From Pseudomonadales bacterium (lineage in GTDB: Bacteria > Pseudomonadota > Gammaproteobacteria > Pseudomonadales > IMCC2047), in assembly GCA_024234615.1 (NCBI GenBank), contig JACKNY010000003.1, positions 616,788-680,787 on the forward strand: 64,000 bases of DNA. Reading direction: 5' to 3'. The position numbers and the translations under genes are program-made. Each line of letters begins with the position of its first letter. Positions within the stretch are counted from its first letter, which is position 1. Shown in pieces: positions 52,682 through 61,458 of this stretch. The notes beneath the pieces are model-generated. The model searched no databases. It saw nothing but the letters and a program-made list of their open reading frames with translations, and was not told where the DNA came from.

Positions 52682-52945
52682 ATGCAAATTTCAGTAGAAA
52701 TCAGTATGTACCCCTTGCGGGATGAGTTTTTACCGGCGATCAGTGATTTTATTGAGATGCTCAATCGCAGCGATGCGGTGGAAGTGAAGACTAACAGCAT
52801 GAGTACGCAGTTATTTGGTGAATTTGATCAGGTAATGGCGTTGCTTCAGGCAGCAATCAAATACTCCTTTGAACGTTACGGTAAAGTAGTGTTTGCAACT
52901 AAATTCCTACACGGCGATACCCGGCTCGCAAGCGGTTATGAGTGA
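52682..52945 (+). CDS. Thiamine-binding protein, DUF77/YkoF-like
   Basis: The 87-residue protein matches the small COG0011 thiamine-binding family (MQISVEISMYPL...FIEMLNRSDAVEVKTNSMSTQLFGEF). Bacillus YkoF binds thiamine or its precursors. It is second in the TPP-controlled operon, and its stop overlaps the pnuT start (ATGAGTGA). This may deliver thiamine or HMP to salvage. Confidence 0.88.
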   Translation: MQISVEISMYPLRDEFLPAISDFIEMLNRSDAVEVKTNSMSTQLFGEFDQVMALLQAAIKYSFERYGKVVFATKFLHGDTRLASGYE

Positions 52946-53567
52946 TGATCTGGCGGCAATAAATGCCGCAGTGCAGGCTATGTCATTATTGGAGTTGAGT
53001 GCTGTTGCTTTGGGCGTGGCTTATCTGTTGCTGGCGATGAAGGAAAAAATCTTGTGTTGGTATGCAGCATTTCTAGGCACGGCATTATCCATTTACATAT
53101 TTTGGAACGTCAATTTACTGATGGAGTCGGCGTTACAAATTTATTATTTGATGATGGCTGTGTATGGGTGGTATCAGTGGAAGTATGGCGCTCGCCATCA
53201 GGGTCAGCTATCTATTAGTACCTGGTCGCTACCTATACATCTGATGGCGATTGCCGGGGTGCTTGGCTGTTCGGCAATTTCCGGCTACTTACTCACAGAA
53301 AACTCGCAAGCAGCCTGGCCCTACCTGGATTCTTTCACCACCTGGGGTAGTATTGTCACCACCTACATGGTAGCCAAAAAAGTACTTGAAAACTGGATTT
53401 ATTGGTTAGCAATTGACAGTATATCGATTTTTTTATATCTCGATCGACAACTCTATTTGTACGCATTGTTGTTTATGGTCTATATTGTCATAGTAATTTT
53501 CGGGCTAATCGCATGGACACGACACTACCAAACTCAGGGAAAGAGCATTATCAGGCACCACGCGTAG
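52938..53567 (+). CDS. pnuT: Thiamine transporter PnuT (PnuC family)
   Basis: The 209-residue protein has about seven hydrophobic segments and the PnuC-family motif YGWYQWKYG. Members regulated by TPP riboswitches and near thiamine kinases are called PnuT and carry unphosphorylated thiamine by facilitated diffusion. The start at 52938 overlaps the preceding gene by 8 bases, so it is translationally coupled. Phosphorylation by the next enzyme would trap the substrate. Confidence 0.9.
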   Translation: MSDDLAAINAAVQAMSLLELSAVALGVAYLLLAMKEKILCWYAAFLGTALSIYIFWNVNLLMESALQIYYLMMAVYGWYQWKYGARHQGQLSISTWSLPIHLMAIAGVLGCSAISGYLLTENSQAAWPYLDSFTTWGSIVTTYMVAKKVLENWIYWLAIDSISIFLYLDRQLYLYALLFMVYIVIVIFGLIAWTRHYQTQGKSIIRHHA

Positions 53568-54451
53568 AGCTGGAGCAAGCGCTTCAAACCTACCCGCACT
53601 GGAAACACATTGACTGCTCTACTCCCCCCTTCGTACTAGAACCGCTGGATGCCGGCTTAACTAACGATTGCTTTCTGGTTCAGGCTGGTGCTGAGCGTTG
53701 TATATTGCGTTTAAACGCCCGTAATAGCCGAGCGATGGGTTTGGATCGTGTGAATGAGCAAGTTGCACTAAGAATAGCTGAGCAGGCTGGACTTGGTCCG
53801 TTGGTCGTTTATTGTGCGCCCAGTCAAGGAGTACTGGTAACCAAATATCTTGAAGGTAATCACTGGTGTGTAGAAGAAGCGAAAACGGAACGGAATATTG
53901 AGCGTCTTGCGCAACTGTTAAAGCGCGTTCATGCGCTGCCCGGCATTGGTAAATACTTTATCCCAACGGATGTGACGGAGCGTTATCTCCGCGGCATTAA
54001 AGCCCAATTTTTAGTAGTTCCTCAACGCTTCCAAGCGCTAGAGGAAACCATGAACAGGCTGATGCGTGAATCTGCCAGGAAGTTTACTACTCGCTGCCTC
54101 TGCCATAATGATCCGGTATTAGGAAATATTATCGATAACGGAAAGCAGCTATTTTTGATTGATTGGGAATATGCGGCAATGGGGGATCCGCTTTTTGATA
54201 TAGCCGTGGTGGTGCACAATTTAAAGTTCAATGAGGAGCAATTGCAGCAACTGTTGAGATATTACCTGGGTGGTCCAACGGATGTGATTACGCACCAACG
54301 TTTTCTTAATAATTATGCGATCTATATTTATATCGATATGCTTTGGTATTGGTTTAAGAGTACTGACGAGTCGTACAAAGGGTTCGGCGCTATTGCTGAA
54401 AGCAAGCTGGAGACACTTGTTGCAATCCTACATGAGTTAGGTGTTTCTTGA
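53513..54451 (+). CDS. thiK: Thiamine kinase-like phosphotransferase (APH/ThiK family)
   Basis: The 312-residue protein belongs to the aminoglycoside/choline kinase fold. The catalytic Brenner motif is CLCHNDPVLGNII near residue 195, followed by LIDWEYA (Mg2+-binding DFG-like). It lies directly after pnuT, overlapping by 55 bases, which makes thiamine phosphorylation (ThiK-like) the natural role. The start is probably 53513; no ribosome site is clear. Choline or ethanolamine kinase activity cannot be excluded by sequence alone. Confidence 0.82.
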   Translation: MDTTLPNSGKEHYQAPRVELEQALQTYPHWKHIDCSTPPFVLEPLDAGLTNDCFLVQAGAERCILRLNARNSRAMGLDRVNEQVALRIAEQAGLGPLVVYCAPSQGVLVTKYLEGNHWCVEEAKTERNIERLAQLLKRVHALPGIGKYFIPTDVTERYLRGIKAQFLVVPQRFQALEETMNRLMRESARKFTTRCLCHNDPVLGNIIDNGKQLFLIDWEYAAMGDPLFDIAVVVHNLKFNEEQLQQLLRYYLGGPTDVITHQRFLNNYAIYIYIDMLWYWFKSTDESYKGFGAIAESKLETLVAILHELGVS

Positions 54452-54489
54452 TGAGGAAGAGCCGCTAGATGCTCGAAGATTGGCTGGTA

Positions 54490-55344
54490 CTAGTGTAGTG
54501 AAGAACTAATCAAGCCTAATAGATTCCAAGCTTCGATCTGAGCAAACTCGATGGCTTCATCCATATCTTCCAAGTTCAGCTCGGTATAACCCCATACCCA
54601 AGGATCGATGAGTTGAATGTGATCGACCCCCTCTGTATTCTTGGTTTCCTGTTCCATCCAGCTTGCCGCGCGACTAGCGATATGCAGTAAGGCCGCAGCC
54701 TGTAGATCGATTTGTGCATTTTGCGGTTCGTGCTGATAGCGCACTGCGTCTACCAGTGTCTCCGGCAGTTGCCATATTTTAAGCAATTCGGCACCGCATT
54801 CGGCGAAGGTAAAACCAAGCACAGCTTGCTCCTGTCGCTGTGGACAATCTTCCACGGTCACTTCGAGAATTTGGCGCGCAGCGTCCGGTACGCCTGCCAG
54901 CACCATTAGTTTGCCCAAATTATGTAGTAGGCCAATTACGAACAGACGCTCGACATCTCTTACTTGTGCGGTTTTACCTAAGAACCGCATGACTAAGCCG
55001 GTATCGACGTTATGCCGCCAAAAACTGTCCATATCCACCAAGTTAGGGTCGATATTCGCAAAGGATGAAGCCACTGATGTCGCTAGCACCAAATTACTTA
55101 GTTCGTTCGAGCCGATCAGGGTAATGGCCCGGGGAATCGTTTCAATTTGTGCTGGAAAATTATAAAACGGACTGTTAGCGATTTTCAGTAGTCTGGCAGC
55201 AAGGCCTGCATCTAATGAGATGAGCTCCGCCATTTGATCAACGGTGGAGTGCCCGTCTTTTATCATGCTTGAAAGCTTCAGATAAATATCAGGTAAAGAA
55301 AATAGTTGGCTAGATTTTTGAGCAAGTTCAGCGGCGCTGACCAT
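54490..55344 (-). CDS. HDOD-domain signalling protein
   Basis: The 284-residue protein has an HDOD domain (about 15-215; SLDAGLAARLLKIANSPFYNFPAQIETIPRAITLIGSNEL). The HD metal ligands typical of true phosphohydrolases are mostly absent, as in HDOD. Such proteins occur in signalling, motility and stress. The start at 55344 follows AAGG. It converges with the thiamine operon. Confidence 0.85.
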   Translation of the reverse strand: MVSAAELAQKSSQLFSLPDIYLKLSSMIKDGHSTVDQMAELISLDAGLAARLLKIANSPFYNFPAQIETIPRAITLIGSNELSNLVLATSVASSFANIDPNLVDMDSFWRHNVDTGLVMRFLGKTAQVRDVERLFVIGLLHNLGKLMVLAGVPDAARQILEVTVEDCPQRQEQAVLGFTFAECGAELLKIWQLPETLVDAVRYQHEPQNAQIDLQAAALLHIASRAASWMEQETKNTEGVDHIQLIDPWVWGYTELNLEDMDEAIEFAQIEAWNLLGLISSSLH

Positions 55345-55459
55345 AGTGTACCTTCTTGATGCTCTACCCGAGCAAGTATTGAAAAACACGACCCGAAACA
55401 GGGCTCCCTTCCAGCATTATTATTTTTAAATCTATTATGCTGAGGATAGCAGAATAATT

Positions 55460-56539
55460 TTAAATTTCCACGTAGGCTCTAGGTACCCGCAGGGATATTT
55501 GGCAGAGCAGTTCATAAGGAATAGTATTTGCGAGTTCGGCAATATTTTCTACCGCTAACCCCTGGCCCCAAAGCGTAACTGATGCCCCAACCTGAGTGTC
55601 GGGGAAATCGGTAATGTCGATGCTAAAACTATCCATTGATATGCGCCCAACTATGCCTGCAACTTTTCCGTTTAACAGTATGGGGGCTCCGTTCGGCAAA
55701 GCGCGTGGATAGCCATCTCCGTAACCGATAGCGACCACTGCGATACGGCTAGGTCGCTTGGTAACCCAGTTTGCCCCGTAACCAACGGTTTCGCCGACGT
55801 TCAATTCTTGTATTGCAATAATGGTCGATTTTAGCGTCATTACCGGTTTTAATGCGCTATTGTGTTGGCGCCAATTAAGTAGTGGAGATGCGCCAAAAAG
55901 CATCACACCAGGTCGGACCCAATCTTTATGAGTTGTTGGCCAAGCCATGATAGCCGCTGAATTTGCTAAACTCTTAGTGGCATCTATACCGCCGGTGAGC
56001 TGGTCAAACAGTTGGCATTGCTTGTCTGTCATGGGGTTATCGGGATCGTCAGCACAGGCGAAGTGACTCATTAAACGAACCTGCGTCACATTGGGTGAAG
56101 CATGTAACCTCTGGTAGGCAGCTTGAAACTGTGCTGGTGTTATACCGATACGGTGCATACCGGAGTCCAGTTTGAGCCAAATGGTAAAGGGTTTCGTGCA
56201 GGTGATGCTTTCCAGCAATTTAATCTGGTTAAGCTGGTGTACCACCAGGTCTAAGTGCAGCTGTTCTGCCAGTTTAAGCTCTTCAAGGTTGGCTACCCCG
56301 TGAAGTACGGTAATCGGTGAGCGGATGCCAGCTTCGCGTAGCTCAACTGCCTCATCAATAATGGCGACAGCGAAGGCATCGGCCTGAGCAAGTGCCTGTG
56401 CTACCTGAACCATGCCGTGGCCATAGGCGTTGGCCTTAATGACGGGCATTATTTTCTGGTTGGGTGCGTACTGCTTAACCAGTTCAAAATTATGGCGTAA
56501 TGCCGCTAGATTAATGAGCGCCTGGGTAGCTCGAGTCAC
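55460..56539 (-). CDS. alr: Alanine racemase, biosynthetic
   Basis: The 359-residue PLP enzyme supplies D-alanine for peptidoglycan. K35 (VIKANAYGHG) and the tyrosine in VGYGANW are present. Position after dnaB is conserved in Pseudomonas-like genomes, marking it as the housekeeping copy, whereas the second racemase at 30601 is next to dadA. It starts 64 bases after the dnaB stop. Confidence 0.95.
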   Translation of the reverse strand: MTRATQALINLAALRHNFELVKQYAPNQKIMPVIKANAYGHGMVQVAQALAQADAFAVAIIDEAVELREAGIRSPITVLHGVANLEELKLAEQLHLDLVVHQLNQIKLLESITCTKPFTIWLKLDSGMHRIGITPAQFQAAYQRLHASPNVTQVRLMSHFACADDPDNPMTDKQCQLFDQLTGGIDATKSLANSAAIMAWPTTHKDWVRPGVMLFGASPLLNWRQHNSALKPVMTLKSTIIAIQELNVGETVGYGANWVTKRPSRIAVVAIGYGDGYPRALPNGAPILLNGKVAGIVGRISMDSFSIDITDFPDTQVGASVTLWGQGLAVENIAELANTIPYELLCQISLRVPRAYVEI

Positions 56540-56603
56540 AGATGCATATCCGAGGGAAATTTGAATTAGGGTAAGTTAGTGTACGAGTTGTGTGGGCGTA
56601 TTT

Positions 56604-57980
56604 CTAATACTCATCATAATTGCCATGTGCCAAATCTTCAAAGCGAGTGTATTTGCCAATAAAGGCTAGGCGCCTTGTACCGATGGGGCCATTACGTTGT
56701 TTGCCAATGATGATTTCTGCGATACCTTTATCTGGGCTATCTTCGTTGTAAACTTCATCACGATAGATAAAGGCGATAACATCAGCGTCCTGCTCAATCG
56801 AGCCTGACTCGCGCAAGTCGGACATCACCGGGCGTTTATTGGGGCGTTGTTCCAGGCTTCGATTGAGCTGTGATAAAGAAACCACCGGGACATGCAGCTC
56901 CTTGGCTAACGCTTTTAAAGAGCGGGATATTTCGGAAATTTCACCAACTCGGTTTTCACTCCGTTCTTTAACTTGCATCAACTGTAAATAATCGATCATG
57001 ATAAGGGCAGGCTGGCCGTGCTCTCTGGCAATACGACGGGCTCGTGAACGTACATCTGTCGGTGACAATGAAGGCGTGTCGTCAATAAAGAGTTTTTTAT
57101 CCTTGAGCAGGCTAACAGCCGAAGTGAGTCTTGGCCAATCATCATCATCTAGTTGGCCGGTACGTATTTTGGTTTGATCAATTCGGCCAAGAGAAGAAAG
57201 CATACGCATAATGAGCGACTCTCCTGGCATTTCCATGCTGAAAACAATGACCGGTTTGTCTCCTTGGATAACCGCGTGTTCAACGATATTCATCGCGAAA
57301 GTAGTTTTCCCCATCGAAGGGCGGCCTGCAATAATGATCAAATCTGAAGGCTGAAGACCGGCAGTCATAGTGTCTATATCGCTGTAGCCAGTGCTCAATC
57401 CGGTAATGGCATTATCGGAATGGTAGAGCTCGTCGATCCTTTCAATGGCCTTCGTTAAGAGAGGGTTTACTTCCTTTGGTCCGACAGTATTGGGGCGCTC
57501 CTCAGCAATCTGGAAGACCTTGCGCTCAGCATCATCCAATATTTCGGTGCTACTACGGCCACCAGTATCGAAGGCATCTCCAGCAATTTCATTGGCGACA
57601 GAAATTAACTGACGTAAAATTGAGCGTTCGCGTACGATGTCCGCATAGGCTTTAATATTTGAAACGCTGGGGGTGTTTTTGGCGAGCTCACCCAAATAAG
57701 AGAGGCCACCGACAGCTTCAAGCTCATTGGTTTTGCTGAGCGCCTCCGAGAGCGTGATGACATCCAGAGGGCTGGTATTTTCGACCAGTTTGGACATCAT
57801 TCGAAAGATCAACCGATGTTCCTGCCGGTAGAAGTCCTTATCGACCACTACCTCAGATACGGCATCCCAGGCATTATTATCTAGCATCAGACCACCGAGC
57901 ACGGACTGTTCCGCCTCAATAGAATGAGGCGGCAGTTTGAGCGCAGAGGTTTCGCGGTCGATTAGGGCTGGTTTAGTCAT
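56604..57980 (-). CDS. dnaB: Replicative DNA helicase
   Basis: The 458-residue helicase unwinds DNA at the replication fork. It has an N-terminal primase-binding domain, Walker A GRPSMGKTTFAMN at 219-226, and downstream DnaB motifs (DYLQLMQ, LSQLNRSLEQR, DLRESGSIEQDAD). Length is typical. No intein is seen. It sits between alr and rplI in the conserved order. Confidence 0.97.
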   Translation of the reverse strand: MTKPALIDRETSALKLPPHSIEAEQSVLGGLMLDNNAWDAVSEVVVDKDFYRQEHRLIFRMMSKLVENTSPLDVITLSEALSKTNELEAVGGLSYLGELAKNTPSVSNIKAYADIVRERSILRQLISVANEIAGDAFDTGGRSSTEILDDAERKVFQIAEERPNTVGPKEVNPLLTKAIERIDELYHSDNAITGLSTGYSDIDTMTAGLQPSDLIIIAGRPSMGKTTFAMNIVEHAVIQGDKPVIVFSMEMPGESLIMRMLSSLGRIDQTKIRTGQLDDDDWPRLTSAVSLLKDKKLFIDDTPSLSPTDVRSRARRIAREHGQPALIMIDYLQLMQVKERSENRVGEISEISRSLKALAKELHVPVVSLSQLNRSLEQRPNKRPVMSDLRESGSIEQDADVIAFIYRDEVYNEDSPDKGIAEIIIGKQRNGPIGTRRLAFIGKYTRFEDLAHGNYDEY

Positions 57981-58376
57981 ACGGCTGTTAAGGGGCCATT
58001 AATTGGATGACGTTGGTTTGGGGAGTTGTCTTTTTGGTGGTGATAAGAATGACGAAAATGGAGTCACCTTGTACTTAAGGTTGAGTGATCAGCGCCAACA
58101 AAAAGGCAAAACCGCTAAAGGTTTATTGTCCATTAATGTCTCCCGACAAGCAATCTTTTGGATAAAAAGGGGTGAAGCCTAAAACACCTCAAGCAGCGGC
58201 ATTTATGACGGCTGTTTTACGGAAGTGTATTTACGGGAGCATAGGGGCATACAGCTAATAATGATGGGCACTGAATGCGTGCCTGATGGCAGATAGGGAA
58301 CATCCTCCAGTCTGAATAGTCAACTGGAGGACTGTCACTATCAACCTCTTTTCCGAAAGAAAGAGGTTGCTAAGCG
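57981..58376. other. Gap between rplI and dnaB, with two hairpins
   Basis: Two hairpins lie close to the rplI end: CCTCCAGT/ACTGGAGG (58304-58330) and CAACCTCTTT/AAAGAGGTTG (58342-58369, 10 bp). They could terminate the rpsF-rplI operon, although the U-run on the minus strand is poor. No gene is seen. The dnaB promoter should lie at 57985-58300 but I cannot place it. Confidence 0.55.
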
Positions 58377-58823
58377 TTATTCTGCTTCAACAATAATTTT
58401 TACAGCGACCATTACATCAGTATGTAACTGTATGTTGATGTCGTACATGCCGACCTGTCGAATAGGACCTTCTGGCATGCGAACTTCACGCTTTTCTACC
58501 AAATTACCAGCGGCTGAAACTGCGTCTGCAATATCTTTGGTACCGACGGAACCAAAGAGTTTACCTTCTTCACCAGCTTTCGCAGTGATAACGATTTCCT
58601 TGCCTTCAAGCCCTTGTGAGCGTGAGTCCGCAGAGGCTTTAGCTTCAGCAGCAGCTTTTTCAAGCTCGGCACGACGAGTTTCGAAGTCTGCCAAGTTCTG
58701 CTCCGTGGCAGACACTGCTTTCCCGTAGGGGATAAGGTAGTTGCGGCCGTAACCTGATTTTACTGCGACTTTATCGCCCAGATTGCCCAATTTACCAACT
58801 TTTTCTAACAATATAACTTCCAT
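58377..58823 (-). CDS. rplI: 50S ribosomal protein L9
   Basis: The 148-residue protein shows the L9 N-domain (MEVILLEKVGKLGNLGDKVAVKSGYGRNYLIP), long linker helix and C-terminal domain. It binds 23S rRNA. An AGGAA ribosome site precedes the ATG. It ends the ribosomal operon, separated from the upstream membrane-protein gene by 57 bases. Confidence 0.97.
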   Translation of the reverse strand: MEVILLEKVGKLGNLGDKVAVKSGYGRNYLIPYGKAVSATEQNLADFETRRAELEKAAAEAKASADSRSQGLEGKEIVITAKAGEEGKLFGSVGTKDIADAVSAAGNLVEKREVRMPEGPIRQVGMYDINIQLHTDVMVAVKIIVEAE

Positions 58824-58880
58824 CGTGATTTCCTCTATAAGCCTCTTTGCTGGATTAAGGCGAGCTCAATGTTGCAATAA

Positions 58881-59741
58881 CTACTCAGCACTAGGCCGAA
58901 TACGCTGCCGAAAATCCAGCATACTGTCTAAAAAGGCCATGACAATTAATAAGGGATAAAGGTATGGCCCCATAAAAAACACTAAAATATAAAAAGCCAG
59001 CAACCATTGTGCTGGCAGTTTGCGAATACCCAAAACGCCATGCACGAGTGCAATCCCGGCAATAATAAAGGGCACCGACATCACCGGTATCCAACCCAAA
59101 ACTATAGGATGTATACCGCCGCCGAAAACCATGATCAAGATCATGGGTAGCGCAATCACCTTCGGCAACACTAGCTGGTGAAACTCGGTCCGAAATCCAC
59201 CAGGATTGTACAGTGATGCTTGCCACCAACGCGCAAGTATCAAACAACCGGTCATGGCAAACAGATGGACGCTGCCTAATATTCCAGCAAATAAGCGATA
59301 CAGCCAATCGTCCAAATGTCGCCCAGTTTCGGCGCTGATTTCAGCGGCTAACTCCGCTAATACCTGTTTGCTGATTTTAATAGTTTCCGCTACCACTTCT
59401 GGTAACAGGATCGGCATCAACGCGCTCAGTCCTATTCCTAACAATACTCCCGCTAACAGAGTGTAAGCCCAGGATACCGTCGTTCTTAACACAATGGCTA
59501 GTAGTCCGCTGCCTGCGATGACGATCAGCGGTGTTGGATCCTTTTGCAGTACGACCCAAACAATAGTAGGGAAGCTCGCCCACAAAAATAAATTAGATCC
59601 TTCTGTGACACCTTTGCGCAGAACCGTCAGAGCAACAATGCCAGCACTTAGCCAAAAAAATAAAGGTACGGCGGCGCTTAGGGTAGCAACAGTAACGGCC
59701 TGAGTGCGGCCACGCATTGCGTATTCAGCGAGTGCACGCAC
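58881..59741 (-). CDS. Membrane protein between rpsR and rplI (DUF2232-like)
   Basis: The 286-residue protein has about eight hydrophobic segments (e.g. residues 18-40, 70-95, 160-180 and 230-270). A similar unnamed gene is present at this place in Pseudomonas. It resembles the YybS/DUF2232 family. It has no assigned function. It begins 15 bases after the rpsR stop, so it belongs to the ribosomal operon. Confidence 0.78.
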   Translation of the reverse strand: MRALAEYAMRGRTQAVTVATLSAAVPLFFWLSAGIVALTVLRKGVTEGSNLFLWASFPTIVWVVLQKDPTPLIVIAGSGLLAIVLRTTVSWAYTLLAGVLLGIGLSALMPILLPEVVAETIKISKQVLAELAAEISAETGRHLDDWLYRLFAGILGSVHLFAMTGCLILARWWQASLYNPGGFRTEFHQLVLPKVIALPMILIMVFGGGIHPIVLGWIPVMSVPFIIAGIALVHGVLGIRKLPAQWLLAFYILVFFMGPYLYPLLIVMAFLDSMLDFRQRIRPSAE

Positions 59742-59756
59742 GGCTATATTTGGTTG

Positions 59757-59984
59757 CTACTCGTGCGCATCCGTATATGGCAGCAGGGCGAGATACCTTG
59801 CCCGCTTGATGGCGGTTGCCAACTGGCGCTGGTAGCGTGCATTAGTGCCAGTAATACGACTGGGTACAATTTTCCCGGTCTCGGTCACAAATGCTTTTAA
59901 CGTTTCTAAATCTTTGTAATCTATTTCTTTAATGCCTTCCGCAGTAAAGCGGCAGTACTTACGGCGACGAAAATAACGGGCCAT
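59757..59984 (-). CDS. rpsR: 30S ribosomal protein S18
   Basis: The 75-residue protein starts MARYFRRRKYCRFTAEG and carries the conserved FVTETGKIVPSRITGT and RARYLALLPY segments. It forms a heterodimer with S6 in the 30S platform. A strong GGAG site precedes the ATG. It lies 72 bases after rpsF. Confidence 0.98.
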   Translation of the reverse strand: MARYFRRRKYCRFTAEGIKEIDYKDLETLKAFVTETGKIVPSRITGTNARYQRQLATAIKRARYLALLPYTDAHE

Positions 59985-60056
59985 TTGAATTCTCCTGAAA
60001 CTTGTGGGTCTGGTATCAACCTAAATAAAAGAGTACCTGCTCGATAAAAGAAAAAC

Positions 60057-60512
60057 CTAGCTTTTTTCTAGGGAACCTTCTTCCTCTTCTGCATCATCAT
60101 CCGTCTCTACGTTGTCTGAGGAATCTATAGAGTCCTCGTTATTGTCTTCGACGGATCGAGGCTTATGCCTAGTTTCGGAGCGGTCTTCTCGGCTTTCATT
60201 GGCTTTGATTGGCGAAATGCCGGTGACAGCTTCTTTGCAGGTGATAACCAGATTGCGAATCACTGCATCGTTAAATCTGAAGGAATAGTTTAGTTCGTTC
60301 AGTGCTTCGGTGTTGCATTCGATATTCATCAGCACATAATGTGCCTTGTGAATTTTATTGATGGGGTAGGCAAGCTGTCTTCGCCCCCAGTCTTCCAGGC
60401 GGTGAACTTGTCCGCCACTGTCCTTGACGATAGAGGTGTAACGGTCAATCATGGCCGACACCTGATCACTTTGGTCAGGGTGCACGAGGAATACTACTTC
60501 GTAGTGTCGCAT
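60057..60512 (-). CDS. rpsF: 30S ribosomal protein S6 with long acidic tail
   Basis: The 151-residue protein has the S6 fold (residues 1-100, RHYEVVFLVHPDQSDQVSAMIDRY). The tail of about 50 residues is rich in Asp/Glu/Ser, ending EEEEGSLEKS. E. coli S6 is about 131-135 residues and has its C-terminus extended with glutamate by RimK; here a longer acidic tail is genome-encoded and does not end in Glu. The S6:S18 leader and promoter lie just upstream. Confidence 0.96.
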   Translation of the reverse strand: MRHYEVVFLVHPDQSDQVSAMIDRYTSIVKDSGGQVHRLEDWGRRQLAYPINKIHKAHYVLMNIECNTEALNELNYSFRFNDAVIRNLVITCKEAVTGISPIKANESREDRSETRHKPRSVEDNNEDSIDSSDNVETDDDAEEEEGSLEKS

Positions 60513-60517
60513 TGTCT

Positions 60518-60567
60518 CTCCTTACGGATTAGGCAGCCTCCCAACATAAGGTTAGTGAGGCAAGGAG
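60518..60567 (-). promoter_or_regulatory. S6:S18 (rpsF) ribosomal-protein leader element
   Basis: Read on the minus strand, CTCCTT pairs with AAGGAG (outer stem) and GCCTC with GAGGC (inner stem), leaving an internal bulge containing CCG just before TAAGGAG. This is the S6:S18-complex recognition structure known from rpsF leaders in several bacteria. The outer stem includes the rpsF Shine-Dalgarno, so binding of the S6:S18 dimer would block translation. Confidence 0.65.
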
Positions 60568-60596
60568 TTAATAGGGTATATTTTTCAGAACGGCGC

Positions 60597-60625
60597 ATTC
60601 TAGACAACCAGCCAGCCAGATGCAA
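60597..60625 (-). promoter_or_regulatory. Sigma70-like promoter for rpsF
   Basis: On the minus strand TTGCAT (-35, 60620-60625) and TAGAAT (-10, 60597-60602) are separated by exactly 17 bases. It is placed upstream of the S6:S18 leader element. Confidence 0.7.
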
Positions 60626-60676
60626 GCGCTTGAAACAATTTATCATTTGTTTTAATTAGAAGCGGCGGGGAAAGCG

Positions 60677-61441
60677 CTACTTTTGTGGTTGTGATCTTTG
60701 CCGTACCGCTTCGAACAGGCATACGCCAGTGGCGACAGAAACATTGAGGCTGCTCACCTCCCCCGCCATTGGGATATAGACCAGCTCATCGCAAGTTTCT
60801 CGTGTCAGTCGGCGCATACCTTTCCCCTCGGAGCCCATCACCAGTACTCGGGGGCCGGTGAGGTCAGCGCAATACAGTACTTGTGCACTTTCATCGACGG
60901 CGGCGCCAGTAATCCATAGCCCCCGTGCCTGAAGCCATTTTAATGTTCTGGCGAGGTTAGTAACACGAACAAAGGGCAATGTTTCCGCCGCCCCTGATGA
61001 AACTTTACTCACGGTGGAGGTGATGGGAGCACTATTGTCCTTGGGAACGATTACGGCGTTGACGCCAGCCGCATCAGCTGTGCGCAGGCAAGCGCCTAAG
61101 TTATGTGGGTCGGTAACACCATCTAATACGAGCAATAGCGGCGCTAGTTCTAGGTTATCTAACAAATCTTCCAGATAGCCTTCGTCGAACTCTTGGCGGG
61201 CAGCGCAACGTGCTGCAACACCCTGATGATTACCATCCACCAAAGTATCCAGCTCTTCACGTTCGACTTGGAGCACGGGAACTTGTTTGTGATTTGCGAC
61301 TTTTAATAGCTGTCTAATGCGCGAATTAAACTTGTCATTTTGCACCCATAATTGTTCTATGCGTTCCGGGCTGCGTTGCAGCAAGGCTTGCACTGGATGA
61401 AAGCCGTAAACTAGGCTCTTGGTTTCGGGGTCGTTCGTCAT
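60677..61441 (-). CDS. rlmB: 23S rRNA (guanosine-2'-O-) methyltransferase RlmB
   Basis: The 254-residue SPOUT enzyme methylates G2251. It has the N-terminal L30-like domain (YGFHPVQALLQRSPERI) and SpoU motifs: DPHNLGACLRTADAAGVNAVI, VLVMGSEGKGMRRL, and IPMAGEVSSLNVSVATGVCLFE. Position after rnr is usual. The gap to rnr is 17 bases; co-transcription is likely. Confidence 0.96.
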   Translation of the reverse strand: MTNDPETKSLVYGFHPVQALLQRSPERIEQLWVQNDKFNSRIRQLLKVANHKQVPVLQVEREELDTLVDGNHQGVAARCAARQEFDEGYLEDLLDNLELAPLLLVLDGVTDPHNLGACLRTADAAGVNAVIVPKDNSAPITSTVSKVSSGAAETLPFVRVTNLARTLKWLQARGLWITGAAVDESAQVLYCADLTGPRVLVMGSEGKGMRRLTRETCDELVYIPMAGEVSSLNVSVATGVCLFEAVRQRSQPQK

Positions 61442-61458
61442 AGGTTTTGGTTAGTCCG

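Noticed and set aside
56604..57980. Intein in dnaB
   Set aside because: The gene is 458 codons with unbroken motifs; no intein is inserted.
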